This document shows positions 27,353-36,118 of a DNA stretch of 64,000 bases, piece by piece. The position numbers and the translations under genes are program-made. Location: the NCBI RefSeq assembly GCF_000186225.1, contig NC_014933.1:620001-684000 (forward strand). Reading direction: 5' to 3'. Numbering within the stretch: the first letter of the stretch is position 1; each line of letters opens with the position of its first letter. Source of the DNA: Bacteroides helcogenes P 36-108 (GTDB taxonomy: Bacteria; Bacteroidota; Bacteroidia; Bacteroidales; Bacteroidaceae). The notes under the pieces were generated by a model. It was not told where the DNA came from. It worked only from the letters and a program-made list of their open reading frames with translations, and did not search any database.

Positions 27353-28771
27353 ATGGCAACAACAGATTTCATCGCCGCTATTGAGCTGAGTTCTTCCAAG
27401 ATTTCCGGCATTGCAGGAAAGAAGAACAGTGACGGAAGCATGCAGGTGTTGGCTTATGCACGTGAAGACGCCTCCTCGTTTATCCACAAGGGGACCATCT
27501 ACAACATTGACAAGACAGCACAGGCACTGACTTCCATCATCAACAAGCTGGAAGGCCAGTTAAACAACTCCATCGCCAAAGTATATGTAGGCATAGGCGG
27601 ACAGTCATTGCGCACAGTCAGGAATGCGGTCAGCCGTACATTGGAAGAAGAAGGCATTATCTCGCAGGAACTGATAGACTCCATCTGCGACGAGAACCTC
27701 GAAGTCCCTCTGGCAGATATGAGTGTGCTGGATGTGGCTCCTCAGGAATATAAAATAGACAATAACCTGCAAGTCGATCCGGTAGGCGTGGCGGGCAGGC
27801 ATATCACCGGACAGTTCCTGAACATCGTAGCCCGCGCCTCCCTCAAAAAGAATCTGGAGCATAGTTTTGAACAGGCCAAGGTCGAGATAGCCGACCTGCT
27901 CATTGCCCCGATAATCCTTGCGCATGCAGTATTGACGGAAAATGAAATGCGTTCGGGATGCGCCTTGGTGGACTTTGGAGCCGACACTACCACCATTGCT
28001 GTCTATAAGAACAACATTCTGCGTTATCTCAGCGTACTCCCGTTAGGCGGAAGTACCATCACCCGTGACATTGCCTCGCTGCAGATGGAAGAGGAGGATG
28101 CCGAAAAGCTGAAACTGCAATACGGAAATATACTCTATGAAGAAGAGGAAGAAGAAACTCCTGCCGTATGCACATTGGAGGACGGACGCACCATAGAGCT
28201 GTCCATGCTGAACAACATCATCGGCGCTCGTGCCGAAGAAATACTCGCCAATGTCTGGAACCAATTACAACTATCCGGCTACGAGGACAAACTGTTTTCG
28301 GGAGTAGTATTCACCGGCGGAGGTTCCAATCTGAAAAACATCGAAGAAGCCTTCCGCAAACTGAGCAAGACTGAAAAAGTGAAAACCGCGAAATTCGTGC
28401 ACAATACCATACAAGGACATTCTGACGTGCTGAAAAAGGACGGAATGCAGAACACTCTTCTCGGACTGCTATCCGCCGGCAATGAAAACTGCTGCCTGCA
28501 GGAAGCCAAAACCGCGCAGCCCGCCACAGCAGCCGAGCCCAAAAACATGTTCGAGAACGATGCCACTCTGATAGAACAGGAAGCCGCCGCCCGCGCCGCC
28601 AAAGCACAGCGCGAAAAGGAGGAAAAAGAGCGTAAGGAGCGTGAACGCAAAGAAAGAGAACTGCGCGAAAAAGAAGAAAGGAAACGGAAGAAGAAAGAAG
28701 GGCCGAGCTGGTTTGAAAGAACCTTCGACAAGTTCTCCAAGGAAATATTCTCGGATGACGACATGAAATAA
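27353..28771 (+). CDS. ftsA: Cell-division actin homologue FtsA
   Basis: This is an actin-like ATPase that tethers FtsZ to the membrane and recruits later divisome proteins. The ATG at 27353 (MATTDFIAAIELSSSKISG) gives 472 residues; an in-frame TTG 21 bases earlier is less likely. SHS2 (1C) and actin subdomains are recognisable, including GCALVDFGADTTTIAVY and VVFTGGGSNLKNIEE. After about residue 385 comes a long charged Lys/Glu/Arg linker. The C-terminal helix WFERTFDKFSKEIF is amphipathic and is the likely membrane anchor. The linker is longer than in E. coli FtsA. Confidence 0.96.
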   Translation: MATTDFIAAIELSSSKISGIAGKKNSDGSMQVLAYAREDASSFIHKGTIYNIDKTAQALTSIINKLEGQLNNSIAKVYVGIGGQSLRTVRNAVSRTLEEEGIISQELIDSICDENLEVPLADMSVLDVAPQEYKIDNNLQVDPVGVAGRHITGQFLNIVARASLKKNLEHSFEQAKVEIADLLIAPIILAHAVLTENEMRSGCALVDFGADTTTIAVYKNNILRYLSVLPLGGSTITRDIASLQMEEEDAEKLKLQYGNILYEEEEEETPAVCTLEDGRTIELSMLNNIIGARAEEILANVWNQLQLSGYEDKLFSGVVFTGGGSNLKNIEEAFRKLSKTEKVKTAKFVHNTIQGHSDVLKKDGMQNTLLGLLSAGNENCCLQEAKTAQPATAAEPKNMFENDATLIEQEAAARAAKAQREKEEKERKERERKERELREKEERKRKKKEGPSWFERTFDKFSKEIFSDDDMK

Positions 28772-28790
28772 CCATAAATGAGTAAACCCC

Positions 28791-28822
28791 AATTGTCAAT
28801 TATCAGTTGTCAATTATCAATT
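28791..28822 (+). repeat. 14-bp direct repeat in the ftsZ leader
   Basis: AATTGTCAATTATC and AGTTGTCAATTATC lie head to tail, followed by a partial third copy, ending 11 bases before the ftsZ ATG. The AT-rich sequence can also pair weakly with itself. Similar sequences seem frequent in Bacteroides spacers. No function is proposed. Confidence 0.7.
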
Positions 28823-28833
28823 AATAAAAAGCT

Positions 28834-30144
28834 ATGGACGATATAGTACAATTCGATTTCCCGACTGACTCACCGAAAATAATCAAAGTCATCGGCGTAG
28901 GCGGTGGCGGCGGCAATGCCGTGAACCACATGTACCGGGAAGGCATACACGACGTCGCTTTCGTGGTCTGCAATACCGACCGCAAGGCGTTGGAAGAATC
29001 TCCGGTTCCGGTCAAGCTGCAATTAGGCCACGAAGGGTTGGGAGCCGGCAACCGCCCCAAGAAGGCGAAAGAGGCGACAGAAGAAAGTATAAACGATGTG
29101 CAGAACATGCTGAACGACGGTACTAAGATGGTATTCATCACCGCCGGCATGGGAGGCGGAACAGGAACCGGTGCGGCTCCTACCATTGCCCGGATTGCCA
29201 AAGACATGGACATACTGACCGTGGGCATAGTCACCATCCCTTTCCGCTGGGAAGGCGACAAGAAGATAGACCAGGCACTGGACGGCGTGGAAGAAATCAG
29301 CAAACACGTGGACGCGCTGCTGGTCATCAACAACGAGAAACTGGGTGAAATCTATCCCGACCTCTCTGTCACAAGCGCCTTTGCCAAGGCCAACGACACC
29401 CTTCTGATCGCCGCCAAGAGCATAGCCGAAATCATCACCATGCGAGGTATCATCAACCTTGACTTCAACGACGTGAAGACCGTAATGAAAGACGGAGGCG
29501 TAGCCATCATGAGCACAGGGTATGGCGACGGCGAAAGCCGTGTCAGCGAAGCTATCAAGAATGCACAACACTCGCCGTTACTCAACAACAACGACATATT
29601 CAACTCCAAAAAGGTACTGCTCAACATCTCGTACAGCAAAGACCACGAACTGATGATGAGCGAGATGGACGAAGTGAAGGAGTTCATGAACCGTTTCAAC
29701 CGAGACTTTGAAACCAAATTCGGCATGGCCGAAGATGACGCTCTGGAGCAGAGGGTAAAGATCACCCTGCTTGCCACCGGATTCGGCATACAGGACATCC
29801 ACATCAAGGAGATGGACGACCGCATCGCCATGCAGAGCGCCGAAGAGCAGCAGCGCCTCGCCGAACTGGAGGAAGAAGAAGAACAGAAGCGCAACCGCCG
29901 TGAAGTATATTACGGCAAGGATGCCAACGTGCGCTACCAGCGCATCAAACGCCGCCATATTTATGTCTTCAATCCCGAAGACATGGACAATGCGGACATC
30001 ATCGGCATGGTAGAAAACACTCCGACCTACCTGCGTGACAAAAGCACCCTGAACAATATCAAGAACAAAGCCGAACAGGAAGGCATACTTGCCACCGAAG
30101 AAGCGCAGGAAGATGGAACCGACGGGGGAATAATCACCTTTTGA
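28834..30144 (+). CDS. ftsZ: Cell-division GTPase FtsZ
   Basis: This tubulin-like GTPase forms the Z ring that organises septation. The first glycine-rich segment is VGGGGGNAVNHM (about 22-33), and the tubulin signature GMGGGTGTGAAP is at 105-116. The core is followed by a charged linker rich in Glu and Arg (about 340-365) and a C-terminal tail with DNADIIGMVENTPTYLR, the probable FtsA-binding region. Length is 436 residues. Last classical gene of the dcw cluster. Confidence 0.98.
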   Translation: MDDIVQFDFPTDSPKIIKVIGVGGGGGNAVNHMYREGIHDVAFVVCNTDRKALEESPVPVKLQLGHEGLGAGNRPKKAKEATEESINDVQNMLNDGTKMVFITAGMGGGTGTGAAPTIARIAKDMDILTVGIVTIPFRWEGDKKIDQALDGVEEISKHVDALLVINNEKLGEIYPDLSVTSAFAKANDTLLIAAKSIAEIITMRGIINLDFNDVKTVMKDGGVAIMSTGYGDGESRVSEAIKNAQHSPLLNNNDIFNSKKVLLNISYSKDHELMMSEMDEVKEFMNRFNRDFETKFGMAEDDALEQRVKITLLATGFGIQDIHIKEMDDRIAMQSAEEQQRLAELEEEEEQKRNRREVYYGKDANVRYQRIKRRHIYVFNPEDMDNADIIGMVENTPTYLRDKSTLNNIKNKAEQEGILATEEAQEDGTDGGIITF

Positions 30145-30205
30145 TTTACAATCCGGCGGCGCGCCACCCTTACTACCGATTTATATAAACAAATAAAATA
30201 GCAAG

Positions 30206-30655
30206 ATGGATTTATTCGAGAAAGTCAGCGAAGACATTAAAACCGCAATGAAGGCCAAAGACAAAGTAGCCCTCGAAACATTGAGAAACATAAAGAAAGT
30301 ATTCCTTGAAGCCAAAACAGCTCCGGGAGCCAACGATACCCTGGCCGATGCAGATGCCCTGAAGATCATCCAGAAACTGACCAAGCAAGGCAAAGACGCC
30401 GCCGCCATCTATGTGGAACAGGGACGTCAGGACCTGGCCGACGAGGAGCTGGCACAGGTCAGGGTAATGGAAGCCTACCTGCCCAAGCAGATGTCTGCCG
30501 AAGAACTGGAAGCCGCCCTGAAAGAAATCATTGCCGAAACAGGCGCCACCGGCGGCAAAGACATGGGCAAAGTAATGGGCGTGGCCAGCAAGAAACTGGC
30601 GGGGCTTGCCGAAGGACGCACCATCTCGGCCAAAGTAAAAGAGCTGTTGGGATAA
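30206..30655 (+). CDS. GatB/YqeY domain-containing protein
   Basis: This is a small soluble protein of 149 residues made of the YqeY fold, which resembles the C-terminal domains of the amidotransferase subunit GatB. It starts MDLFEKVSEDIKTAMKAKD and contains YLPKQMSAEELE and GKDMGKVMGVASKKLAG, typical of the family. A role in tRNA-dependent amidation is suspected for the family but not settled. It lies 61 bases after ftsZ with no obvious terminator between, so it may be cotranscribed. Confidence 0.92.
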   Translation: MDLFEKVSEDIKTAMKAKDKVALETLRNIKKVFLEAKTAPGANDTLADADALKIIQKLTKQGKDAAAIYVEQGRQDLADEELAQVRVMEAYLPKQMSAEELEAALKEIIAETGATGGKDMGKVMGVASKKLAGLAEGRTISAKVKELLG

Positions 30656-30702
30656 GATTACGCCATGCGTGCCGAAGCGAAGGCAAACGCATACCCGCAA
30701 AC

Positions 30703-30771
30703 GCCTGCCGCCATCCCCTTGCAAAGAGAGTACTCCGCCGGAGAACTCGTTGCAGGCGGATGGCGGCAGGC
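30703..30771 (+). terminator. Large hairpin ending the dcw-yqeY unit
   Basis: A perfect 14-bp stem is formed by GCCTGCCGCCATCC (30703-30716) and GGATGGCGGCAGGC (30758-30771). The loop itself folds further around CTCCGCCGGAG, and ATCTTTT follows. It fits a rho-independent terminator after yqeY, although it is longer than usual. Confidence 0.75.
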
Positions 30772-30842
30772 ATCTTTTATAGCCCCCCGGCAAGTCCTCT
30801 CAACAGCACGAAGCGGCCGCGCACCCACAAGAAGCGGACATC

Positions 30843-30942
30843 CCGCTACATAGCGGCAAAAGCCCCGCTATATTAAGAACAAAAGTTCCGCTATATATGA
30901 AACCACGGTTTCAATATATGGCAACCGGCGTATCAGCTATAT
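30843..30942. repeat. Hairpin array, five units at 22-23 bp, CCGC/GCGG stems
   Basis: TATATA-like cores are centred near 30849.5, 30871.5, 30894.5, 30916.5 and 30939.5. The first unit has a perfect CCGC-TACATA-GCGG hairpin. Later units carry GTTCCGC before the core or GGTT/AACC around it, and are more decayed than those at 13237 and 52384. The array fills the space between the yqeY terminator and the recO stop (convergent genes), so it could end transcription from both sides. The rest of the 292-base gap holds only the hairpin at 30703. Confidence 0.65.
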
Positions 30943-30947
30943 GGAAA

Positions 30948-31676
30948 CTAATCAAACAATTCCTTCAAGACATCAAGAGACTTTAAGACAGGGAAATCGG
31001 GTAAGTGCAGACGGTAATACTCGTTCATAATCGCCAGGCAACGTGAACGCTCCGTCCGGCTCATGGCGAAAAGGTGCATCGTGTCATAGTTCATGCGCAT
31101 CAACCGCGTCAGGCGTGAAGCATCTTCGGGAACGATGTAATCGGAATGGAACTGTGGGCGCAGAGATGTGAAGCAAGCATTCCGCATATCAAAATAATCT
31201 CCCCGGTGATAATCCTCCAAATTGGGATAGAGGCCGAGGAAGCGGGAAAGCCGCATCAGGAAAACAAGATGGAAATTGGCAAAGCCCTCCCTGCACTCGT
31301 CCAGCCAGATGATGGAATGCCGCAGATAAGCAAACAGCGGACGGTTCTCGGCCTCCTCGCGCACGGCACGATACAGAAACTCGGACAGAAACAGGGCAAT
31401 CGCCGCCTTACAGGGATCGTAGGGAAGCGTGGAAAACGGCCAAGAAGATTTTGCCTCCTTTATCTTATATATAGAAGCATTGGGACGGAAATCGGCCTCC
31501 AGCTCCACCAAAGCCAACGGCTGAAAGAGCACGGCCTTTACCACCGCCTTGCGCGAACGTGGCACGGGAACCATGAACGAGGCTCTCCCCGCCACCTCCG
31601 TATATACCTCGGCAATGATGGAAGTATCCTTATATTTCAATGTATGCAACACAATCCCCTGCGTCTTTTGTAACAT
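30948..31676 (-). CDS. recO: DNA repair protein RecO
   Basis: This is a mediator of RecFOR-dependent recombination that loads RecA on SSB-coated gaps. The N-terminal OB-fold contains [21 protein letters not shown], followed by the helical C-terminal part. Length is 242 residues, normal for the family. The zinc cysteines found in some RecO proteins are not evident here. It is a single gene convergent with the yqeY unit. Confidence 0.93.
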   Translation of the reverse strand: MLQKTQGIVLHTLKYKDTSIIAEVYTEVAGRASFMVPVPRSRKAVVKAVLFQPLALVELEADFRPNASIYKIKEAKSSWPFSTLPYDPCKAAIALFLSEFLYRAVREEAENRPLFAYLRHSIIWLDECREGFANFHLVFLMRLSRFLGLYPNLEDYHRGDYFDMRNACFTSLRPQFHSDYIVPEDASRLTRLMRMNYDTMHLFAMSRTERSRCLAIMNEYYRLHLPDFPVLKSLDVLKELFD

Positions 31677-31708
31677 AGCCCTATCACTTTATGGTTTCAA
31701 TCTGATAA

Positions 31709-31716
31709 CAAAGCTA
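31709..31716 (-). promoter_or_regulatory. -7 element of the recO promoter
   Basis: TAGCTTTG on the minus strand matches TAnnTTTG, 33 bases upstream of the recO ATG. No clear -33 element is seen. Confidence 0.5.
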
Positions 31717-31873
31717 CAAAAAAAGCCCGAAAGATGCCGTACGAAACAAGATGAATAAAAAAGGAAGAAAAAGCCGAAGAAAAGGACGACACCGTACACC
31801 GCTGATTATCAAAGAAAAAACTTCATTTCAAAGAACAAACACAAAGAGATTGATGATTTTTTTTCTGCATTAT

Positions 31874-31904
31874 TTTGGTAGTTCAAAAATAGTTTCTACC
31901 TTTG
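31874..31904 (+). promoter_or_regulatory. Promoter of the tRNA-Glu/rpsT region
   Basis: TTTG (31874-31877) and TACCTTTG (31897-31904) are 19 bases apart, an exact fit to the Bacteroides promoter consensus. It lies about 57 bases before the tRNA. Confidence 0.8.
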
Positions 31905-31960
31905 CATCCGCAAACGAGAAATAAACTCTCTTGCAGAAGCGGAAACGCTTGACAAAGGAT

Positions 31961-32032
31961 GGCCCGTTCGTCTATCGGTTAGGACGCAAGATTTTCATTC
32001 TTGAAAGGGGGGTTCGATTCCCCCACGGGCTA
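31961..32032 (+). tRNA. tRNA-Glu (anticodon TTC)
   Basis: A 72-base cloverleaf is complete. The acceptor stem is GGCCCGT with ACGGGCT, the anticodon arm is CAAGA-TTTTCAT-TCTTG with anticodon TTC, and the T arm is GGGGG-TTCGATT-CCCCC. The discriminator base is A, and no CCA is encoded. It stands 39 bases before rpsT. Confidence 0.95.
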
Positions 32033-32071
32033 CAAATAAAAAGATAAACGAATTAAAAAAGATTAGTCGAG

Positions 32072-32326
32072 ATGGCAAATCACAAATCATCACTGAAGAG
32101 AATCAGACAAGAAGAGACAAGAAGACTTCACAACAGATATTATGGCAAAACCATGAGAAATGCTGTTCGTAAGCTTCGCGACACAACAGATAAAGCTGCT
32201 GCAGCAGCTATGTATCCCAGCATCACAAAAATGTTGGACAAGTTGGCTAAGACTAATGTAATCCATAAGAACAAAGCCAACAACCTGAAGTCCAAGTTAG
32301 CTGTTTACATCAACAAGCTCGCTTAA
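32072..32326 (+). CDS. rpsT: 30S ribosomal protein S20
   Basis: This primary 16S rRNA-binding protein of the small subunit has 84 residues, highly basic. The conserved start [13 protein letters not shown] and the [13 protein letters not shown] block near the C-terminus identify it. It is followed immediately by a strong terminator and probably shares the promoter in front of tRNA-Glu. Confidence 0.97.
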   Translation: MANHKSSLKRIRQEETRRLHNRYYGKTMRNAVRKLRDTTDKAAAAAMYPSITKMLDKLAKTNVIHKNKANNLKSKLAVYINKLA

Positions 32327-32353
32327 AAAGATTTATTGCGCAAAAGATATGAG

Positions 32354-32380
32354 AGGCTGAACTTTTTAGTTCGGCCTTTT
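32354..32380 (+). terminator. Rho-independent terminator after rpsT
   Basis: AGGCTGAAC (32354-32362) pairs with GTTCGGCCT (32369-32377) with one G-T pair, around a TTTTTA loop, followed by a run of T. Typical intrinsic terminator. Confidence 0.88.
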
Positions 32381-32494
32381 CCGTTTCACCCCTACCTTGA
32401 ATACAGATTTCTCTTTATCACTTCCCGGTGCTAAAAAGCTGTAAACGACCCAAATTTATCCACTTGTTTAAGGTGAAATCTCAAGGATTTTCAC

Positions 32495-32502
32495 TACTTT
32501 TG
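32495..32502 (+). promoter_or_regulatory. -7 element of the gyrB promoter
   Basis: TACTTTTG matches TAnnTTTG and lies 30 bases upstream of the gyrB ATG. No -33 element has the usual spacing. Confidence 0.6.
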
Positions 32503-32531
32503 CTTTGTTATTACAATAAGGAAAATAGATT

Positions 32532-34505
32532 ATGACTGAAGAAGAAAAGATAAACGGCGAGAACAACTATTCAGCCAGCAACATCCAGGTACTGGAAGGT
32601 CTGGAGGCTGTACGTAAGCGTCCCGCCATGTATATCGGAGACATTAGCGAGAACGGTCTGCACCATCTGGTGTATGAAGTAGTAGATAACTCCATCGACG
32701 AGGCAATGGCCGGCTATTGCGACCACATCGAGGTCACCATCAACGAAGACAACTCTATCACCGTACAGGACAACGGCCGCGGTATTCCCGTGGACTGGCA
32801 TGAGAAAGAGCAGAAATCCGCATTGGAAGTTGTCATGACCGTGCTTCATGCCGGCGGTAAATTCGATAAGGGATCTTACAAAGTATCCGGTGGTCTGCAC
32901 GGCGTCGGTGTGTCCTGTGTAAACGCACTGTCCAAGCACATGACCACCCAAGTATTCCGCAACGGCAAAATCTATCAACAGGAATACGAATGCGGCAAAC
33001 CGCTGTATGCCGTCAAAGAGATGGGCCTCTGTGAACCGGGCCTCTCCGGAACCAAGCAGACCTTCTGGCCCGACGACAGCATCTTCACCGTATCCGAGTA
33101 CAAGCATACCACACTTCAGGCACGTCTGCGTGAGCTTGCATACCTGAACAAAGGCATCCGCATCACCCTGACCGACCTTCGTGTGAAGGATGAAGAAGGC
33201 AAACCGCTTACAGAATATTTCCACTCCGAAGAAGGTGTAAAAGAGTTTGTACGCTATCTGAACAGCAACAACACTCCACTCTTTGATGACGTAATCTATC
33301 TGAACACCGAAAAATCCGGCGTTCCCATCGAATGCGCCATCATGTACAACACCGGCTATCGCGAAAACCTGCACTCTTACGTCAACAACATCAATACCCG
33401 TGAAGGCGGCACGCACGAAGGCGGTTTCCGCGCCGCACTGACCAGAGTGCTCAAGAAATATGCCGACGACAATTGCAGCAAAGCATTGGAGAAAGCCAAG
33501 GTTGAGATTTCAGGAGAGGACTTCCGCGAAGGCCTGATAGCCGTTATCTCCGTAAAAGTTTCAGAACCTCAGTTTGAAGGACAGACCAAGACGAAGCTTG
33601 GCAACAACGAAGTAAGCGGTGCTGTCAACCAAGCCGTAGGCGAAGCTTTGTCCAACTATCTGGAAGAACACCCGAAAGAGGCGAAAGTGATAGTAGATAA
33701 AGTATTGCTTGCTGCCACGGCCCGCGTCGCCGCACGCAAAGCGCGTGAATCCGTGCAGCGCAAATCACCGATGTCCGGCGGCGGCATGCCCGGCAAATTG
33801 GCCGACTGCTCCAGCAAAGACCCGGAAGAATGCGAATTGTTTCTCGTGGAGGGTGACTCTGCAGGCGGTTCGGCCAAACAAGGCCGTAATCGTGCATTCC
33901 AAGCCATACTGCCGTTGCGCGGCAAAATCCTTAATGTGGAAAAAGCCATGTGGCATAAAGCCTTTGAAAGTGATGAGGTAAACAATATCATCCAGGCATT
34001 GGGCATCCGCTTCGGTGTGGACAGCGAAGACAGCAAGGAAGCCAACATCGACAAGCTGCGTTACAAGAAGGTGATTATCATGACCGATGCCGATGTCGAT
34101 GGCTCACACATCGACACGCTGATCATGACTCTGTTCTTCCGCTACTTCCCGCAAGTAATACAGAACGGCTATCTGTACATCGCCACCCCGCCGCTTTATC
34201 TATGCAGCAAGGGCAAAGTGAAAGAGTATTGCTGGACAGACCAGCAACGCCAGAAGTTCATAGATGCTTACGGCGGAGGTTCCGAAAATGCCATCCATAC
34301 CCAACGCTACAAAGGTTTGGGTGAAATGAATCCGGATCAGTTATGGGAAACAACCATGAACCCGGAAAACCGCATGCTGAAACAAGTACATTTGGAAAAT
34401 GCCGCTGAAGCAGACTATGTATTCTCCATGCTGATGGGTGAAGACGTAGGCCCTCGCCGCGATTTCATAGAATCAAATGCAACGTACGCCAATATAGATG
34501 CGTAA
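32532..34505 (+). CDS. gyrB: DNA gyrase subunit B
   Basis: This ATPase subunit of gyrase introduces negative supercoils with GyrA. The GHKL ATPase part contains VLEGLEAVRKRPAMYIG, DNGRGIPVD and SGGLHGVGVSCVNAL. The TOPRIM part has LVEGDSAGGSAKQ, PLRGKILNVEKA and TDADVDGSHI. The C-terminus carries QRYKGLGEMNPDQLWETTM. At 657 residues it is the short type, lacking the insertion of proteobacterial GyrB. Single gene with its own promoter. Confidence 0.98.
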   Translation: MTEEEKINGENNYSASNIQVLEGLEAVRKRPAMYIGDISENGLHHLVYEVVDNSIDEAMAGYCDHIEVTINEDNSITVQDNGRGIPVDWHEKEQKSALEVVMTVLHAGGKFDKGSYKVSGGLHGVGVSCVNALSKHMTTQVFRNGKIYQQEYECGKPLYAVKEMGLCEPGLSGTKQTFWPDDSIFTVSEYKHTTLQARLRELAYLNKGIRITLTDLRVKDEEGKPLTEYFHSEEGVKEFVRYLNSNNTPLFDDVIYLNTEKSGVPIECAIMYNTGYRENLHSYVNNINTREGGTHEGGFRAALTRVLKKYADDNCSKALEKAKVEISGEDFREGLIAVISVKVSEPQFEGQTKTKLGNNEVSGAVNQAVGEALSNYLEEHPKEAKVIVDKVLLAATARVAARKARESVQRKSPMSGGGMPGKLADCSSKDPEECELFLVEGDSAGGSAKQGRNRAFQAILPLRGKILNVEKAMWHKAFESDEVNNIIQALGIRFGVDSEDSKEANIDKLRYKKVIIMTDADVDGSHIDTLIMTLFFRYFPQVIQNGYLYIATPPLYLCSKGKVKEYCWTDQQRQKFIDAYGGGSENAIHTQRYKGLGEMNPDQLWETTMNPENRMLKQVHLENAAEADYVFSMLMGEDVGPRRDFIESNATYANIDA

Positions 34506-34554
34506 GTTCAACAACAAGGAAGTGTATATGTTATAAACATACCTTTCGTTTTCT

Positions 34555-34619
34555 TTCAGGCACGGATTACACGGAGAAGCGCGGATCAAAAAGAAGTGCG
34601 GCCGTAATCCGTGCCTGAA
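34555..34619. terminator. Long inverted repeat between convergent gyrB and DUF3109 genes
   Basis: TTCAGGCACGGATTAC (34555-34570) is the exact reverse complement of 34604-34619, with 33 bases between that can pair further (GCGCGGATC region). The CACGGATTACACGGA theme resembles a dispersed intergenic repeat I associate with Bacteroides genomes. It may act as a two-way terminator. Confidence 0.65.
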
Positions 34620-34642
34620 TCATATCTGCCATAAAGAAGGAA

Positions 34643-35224
34643 CTACAACATCCCCTGCTTCCCCATTTCTTCCGCCACCAATTCCAGTTCCGCATACCAA
34701 TCCTCGCCGAACTTACGGATAAGCGGTTCTTTCAGGAACTTATACACAGGCACATTCTCTTTCCTGCCAAGCAACACTGCCGCCTTACACACATCCCAGC
34801 GATGATAGTTCACAGCTTTATAAAGACCATAATCCCCCACCCTGACCGGATAAAGATGGCAGGAGACAGGCTTGTAGAAATCCGTTTTCCCCTCACGGTA
34901 TGCCTTTTCGATGGCACAGTAGCAACACCCCTTCCCGTCATAGCAGGTAAAGACGCAATCTTTATTGTTGACGATGGAGGTTACCAAATCACCTTCGCAG
35001 TCAGTATATACCACACCCTGTTTATCTATCACGGCACGCGCTTCGGGAGCCAATTCCTCCCAGATTACAGGCAGCACTTCCTCCAGTTTCTCCACTTCCT
35101 CCAACTCTACCGGTGCTCCGGCATCTCCTTCTATGCAACACTCTCCCTTACAGGCATCCAAATTACAAAGGAACTTCTCGCGCAGCACATCGAAGCTTAC
35201 TACTACATCACCAATCTGTATCAT
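34643..35224 (-). CDS. DUF3109-family cysteine-rich protein
   Basis: This is a soluble protein of 193 residues with many cysteines arranged in pairs and short spacings (CNLDACKGECC, CVFTCYDGKGCCYCA, SCHLYP). The pattern suggests a metal or iron-sulfur site, as in the YkgJ-like zinc/iron-chelating group. Biochemical function is unknown. I start it at the ATG at 35224 (MIQIGDVVVSF), preceded by AGGAGA at good spacing. The longer frame to 35353 would add an unconserved leader that overlaps the next promoter region. Confidence 0.85.
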   Translation of the reverse strand: MIQIGDVVVSFDVLREKFLCNLDACKGECCIEGDAGAPVELEEVEKLEEVLPVIWEELAPEARAVIDKQGVVYTDCEGDLVTSIVNNKDCVFTCYDGKGCCYCAIEKAYREGKTDFYKPVSCHLYPVRVGDYGLYKAVNYHRWDVCKAAVLLGRKENVPVYKFLKEPLIRKFGEDWYAELELVAEEMGKQGML

Positions 35225-35338
35225 TTTTCTCTCCTGACTATATGTTTGAGGGCACAAAGATAATACATTTCCGTTCGTCCGGGGCATGCCCGATAAGCAA
35301 AAAAGAGAGAACAGAGAACAACCTATCAATATATTACT

Positions 35339-35346
35339 TAACTTTG
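35339..35346 (+). promoter_or_regulatory. -7 element upstream of the beta-barrel protein gene
   Basis: TAACTTTG matches TAnnTTTG 54 bases before the ATG at 35401. No clear -33 element. Confidence 0.6.
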
Positions 35347-35400
35347 CCGCCACTACTTAAACAACACTTGGTTAGACAACTAAATTAAAAACAAAGAAAA

Positions 35401-36039
35401 ATGAAAAAGAAAGTAATGTTAGTGCTATTTGCACTGGTAGCCTCCATGGCAGGCTTCGCACAAGTATCATGGAACGTAAAAGGCGGATTGAACATGAGTA
35501 CCTACATCGGTGACAACTCTGACAATTCAAAATTCAAACCGGGCGGCCGTATCGGTCTTGGTATGGAATACGCAATCAATGACATGGTATCACTGCAACC
35601 ATCTTTGTACTTCAGCACCAAAGGAGCCAAGTATTCCGGAAGTGCCAAGATTGAAGGAATCACTGCAAAAGGTGACGTCAAAATCAACCAGATGTATCTG
35701 GAACTGCCTATTGACGTACAACTGCGCTTCAACCTTGTGGATAACACTAACCTTATAGTAGCTGCCGGTCCTTATCTGGCTTACGGCATAGGTGGAAAGA
35801 CCAAAATCTCAGCTTCTGCCGCAGGATATTCCGACAATACCAAAGTCAACACCTTCGGCAACGATAAAAAAGGAGATTTGAACCTGAAGCGTTTTGATGC
35901 AGGTATCAATATCGAGGCCGGTCTTGAGTTCGGCTCTTTTCTGGCCGGTATCAATACTCAACTCGGATTCTGCAAACTTATGGAAGGCAATTCTCCCAAG
36001 AATGCCAATATCGGCATCTTTGTAGGATACAAGTTCTGA
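35401..36039 (+). CDS. Small outer-membrane beta-barrel protein (PorT-like fold)
   Basis: This is a predicted outer-membrane protein of 212 residues. Residues 1-20 (MKKKVMLVLFALVASMAGFA) form a signal peptide. The remainder alternates polar and hydrophobic residues in about eight strands, with glycine and aromatic pairs (GGRIGLGMEYAI, FLAGINTQLGFCKL) and ends VGYKF with the terminal aromatic typical of barrel proteins. It belongs to the broad outer-membrane beta-barrel group common in Bacteroidota. Specific role unknown. Monocistronic, with terminator at 36062. Confidence 0.85.
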   Translation: MKKKVMLVLFALVASMAGFAQVSWNVKGGLNMSTYIGDNSDNSKFKPGGRIGLGMEYAINDMVSLQPSLYFSTKGAKYSGSAKIEGITAKGDVKINQMYLELPIDVQLRFNLVDNTNLIVAAGPYLAYGIGGKTKISASAAGYSDNTKVNTFGNDKKGDLNLKRFDAGINIEAGLEFGSFLAGINTQLGFCKLMEGNSPKNANIGIFVGYKF

Positions 36040-36061
36040 CAACGGATATCACTGACACAAA

Positions 36062-36098
36062 AAAATGCCGCAATTCTCAATGAGAATTGCGGCATTTT
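36062..36098. terminator. Bidirectional terminator between the barrel gene and gpmI
   Basis: A perfect 17-bp stem (36062-36078 with 36082-36098, loop AAT) has an A-rich left foot and a T-rich right foot, so it works as an intrinsic terminator for both convergent genes. Confidence 0.9.
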
Positions 36099-36118
36099 CT
36101 ATTCTACAGCTCTTACCT

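Noticed and set aside
30665..30853. Plus-strand frame of 62 codons after yqeY
   Set aside because: It crosses the terminator hairpin and runs into the hairpin array; composition reflects those structures.
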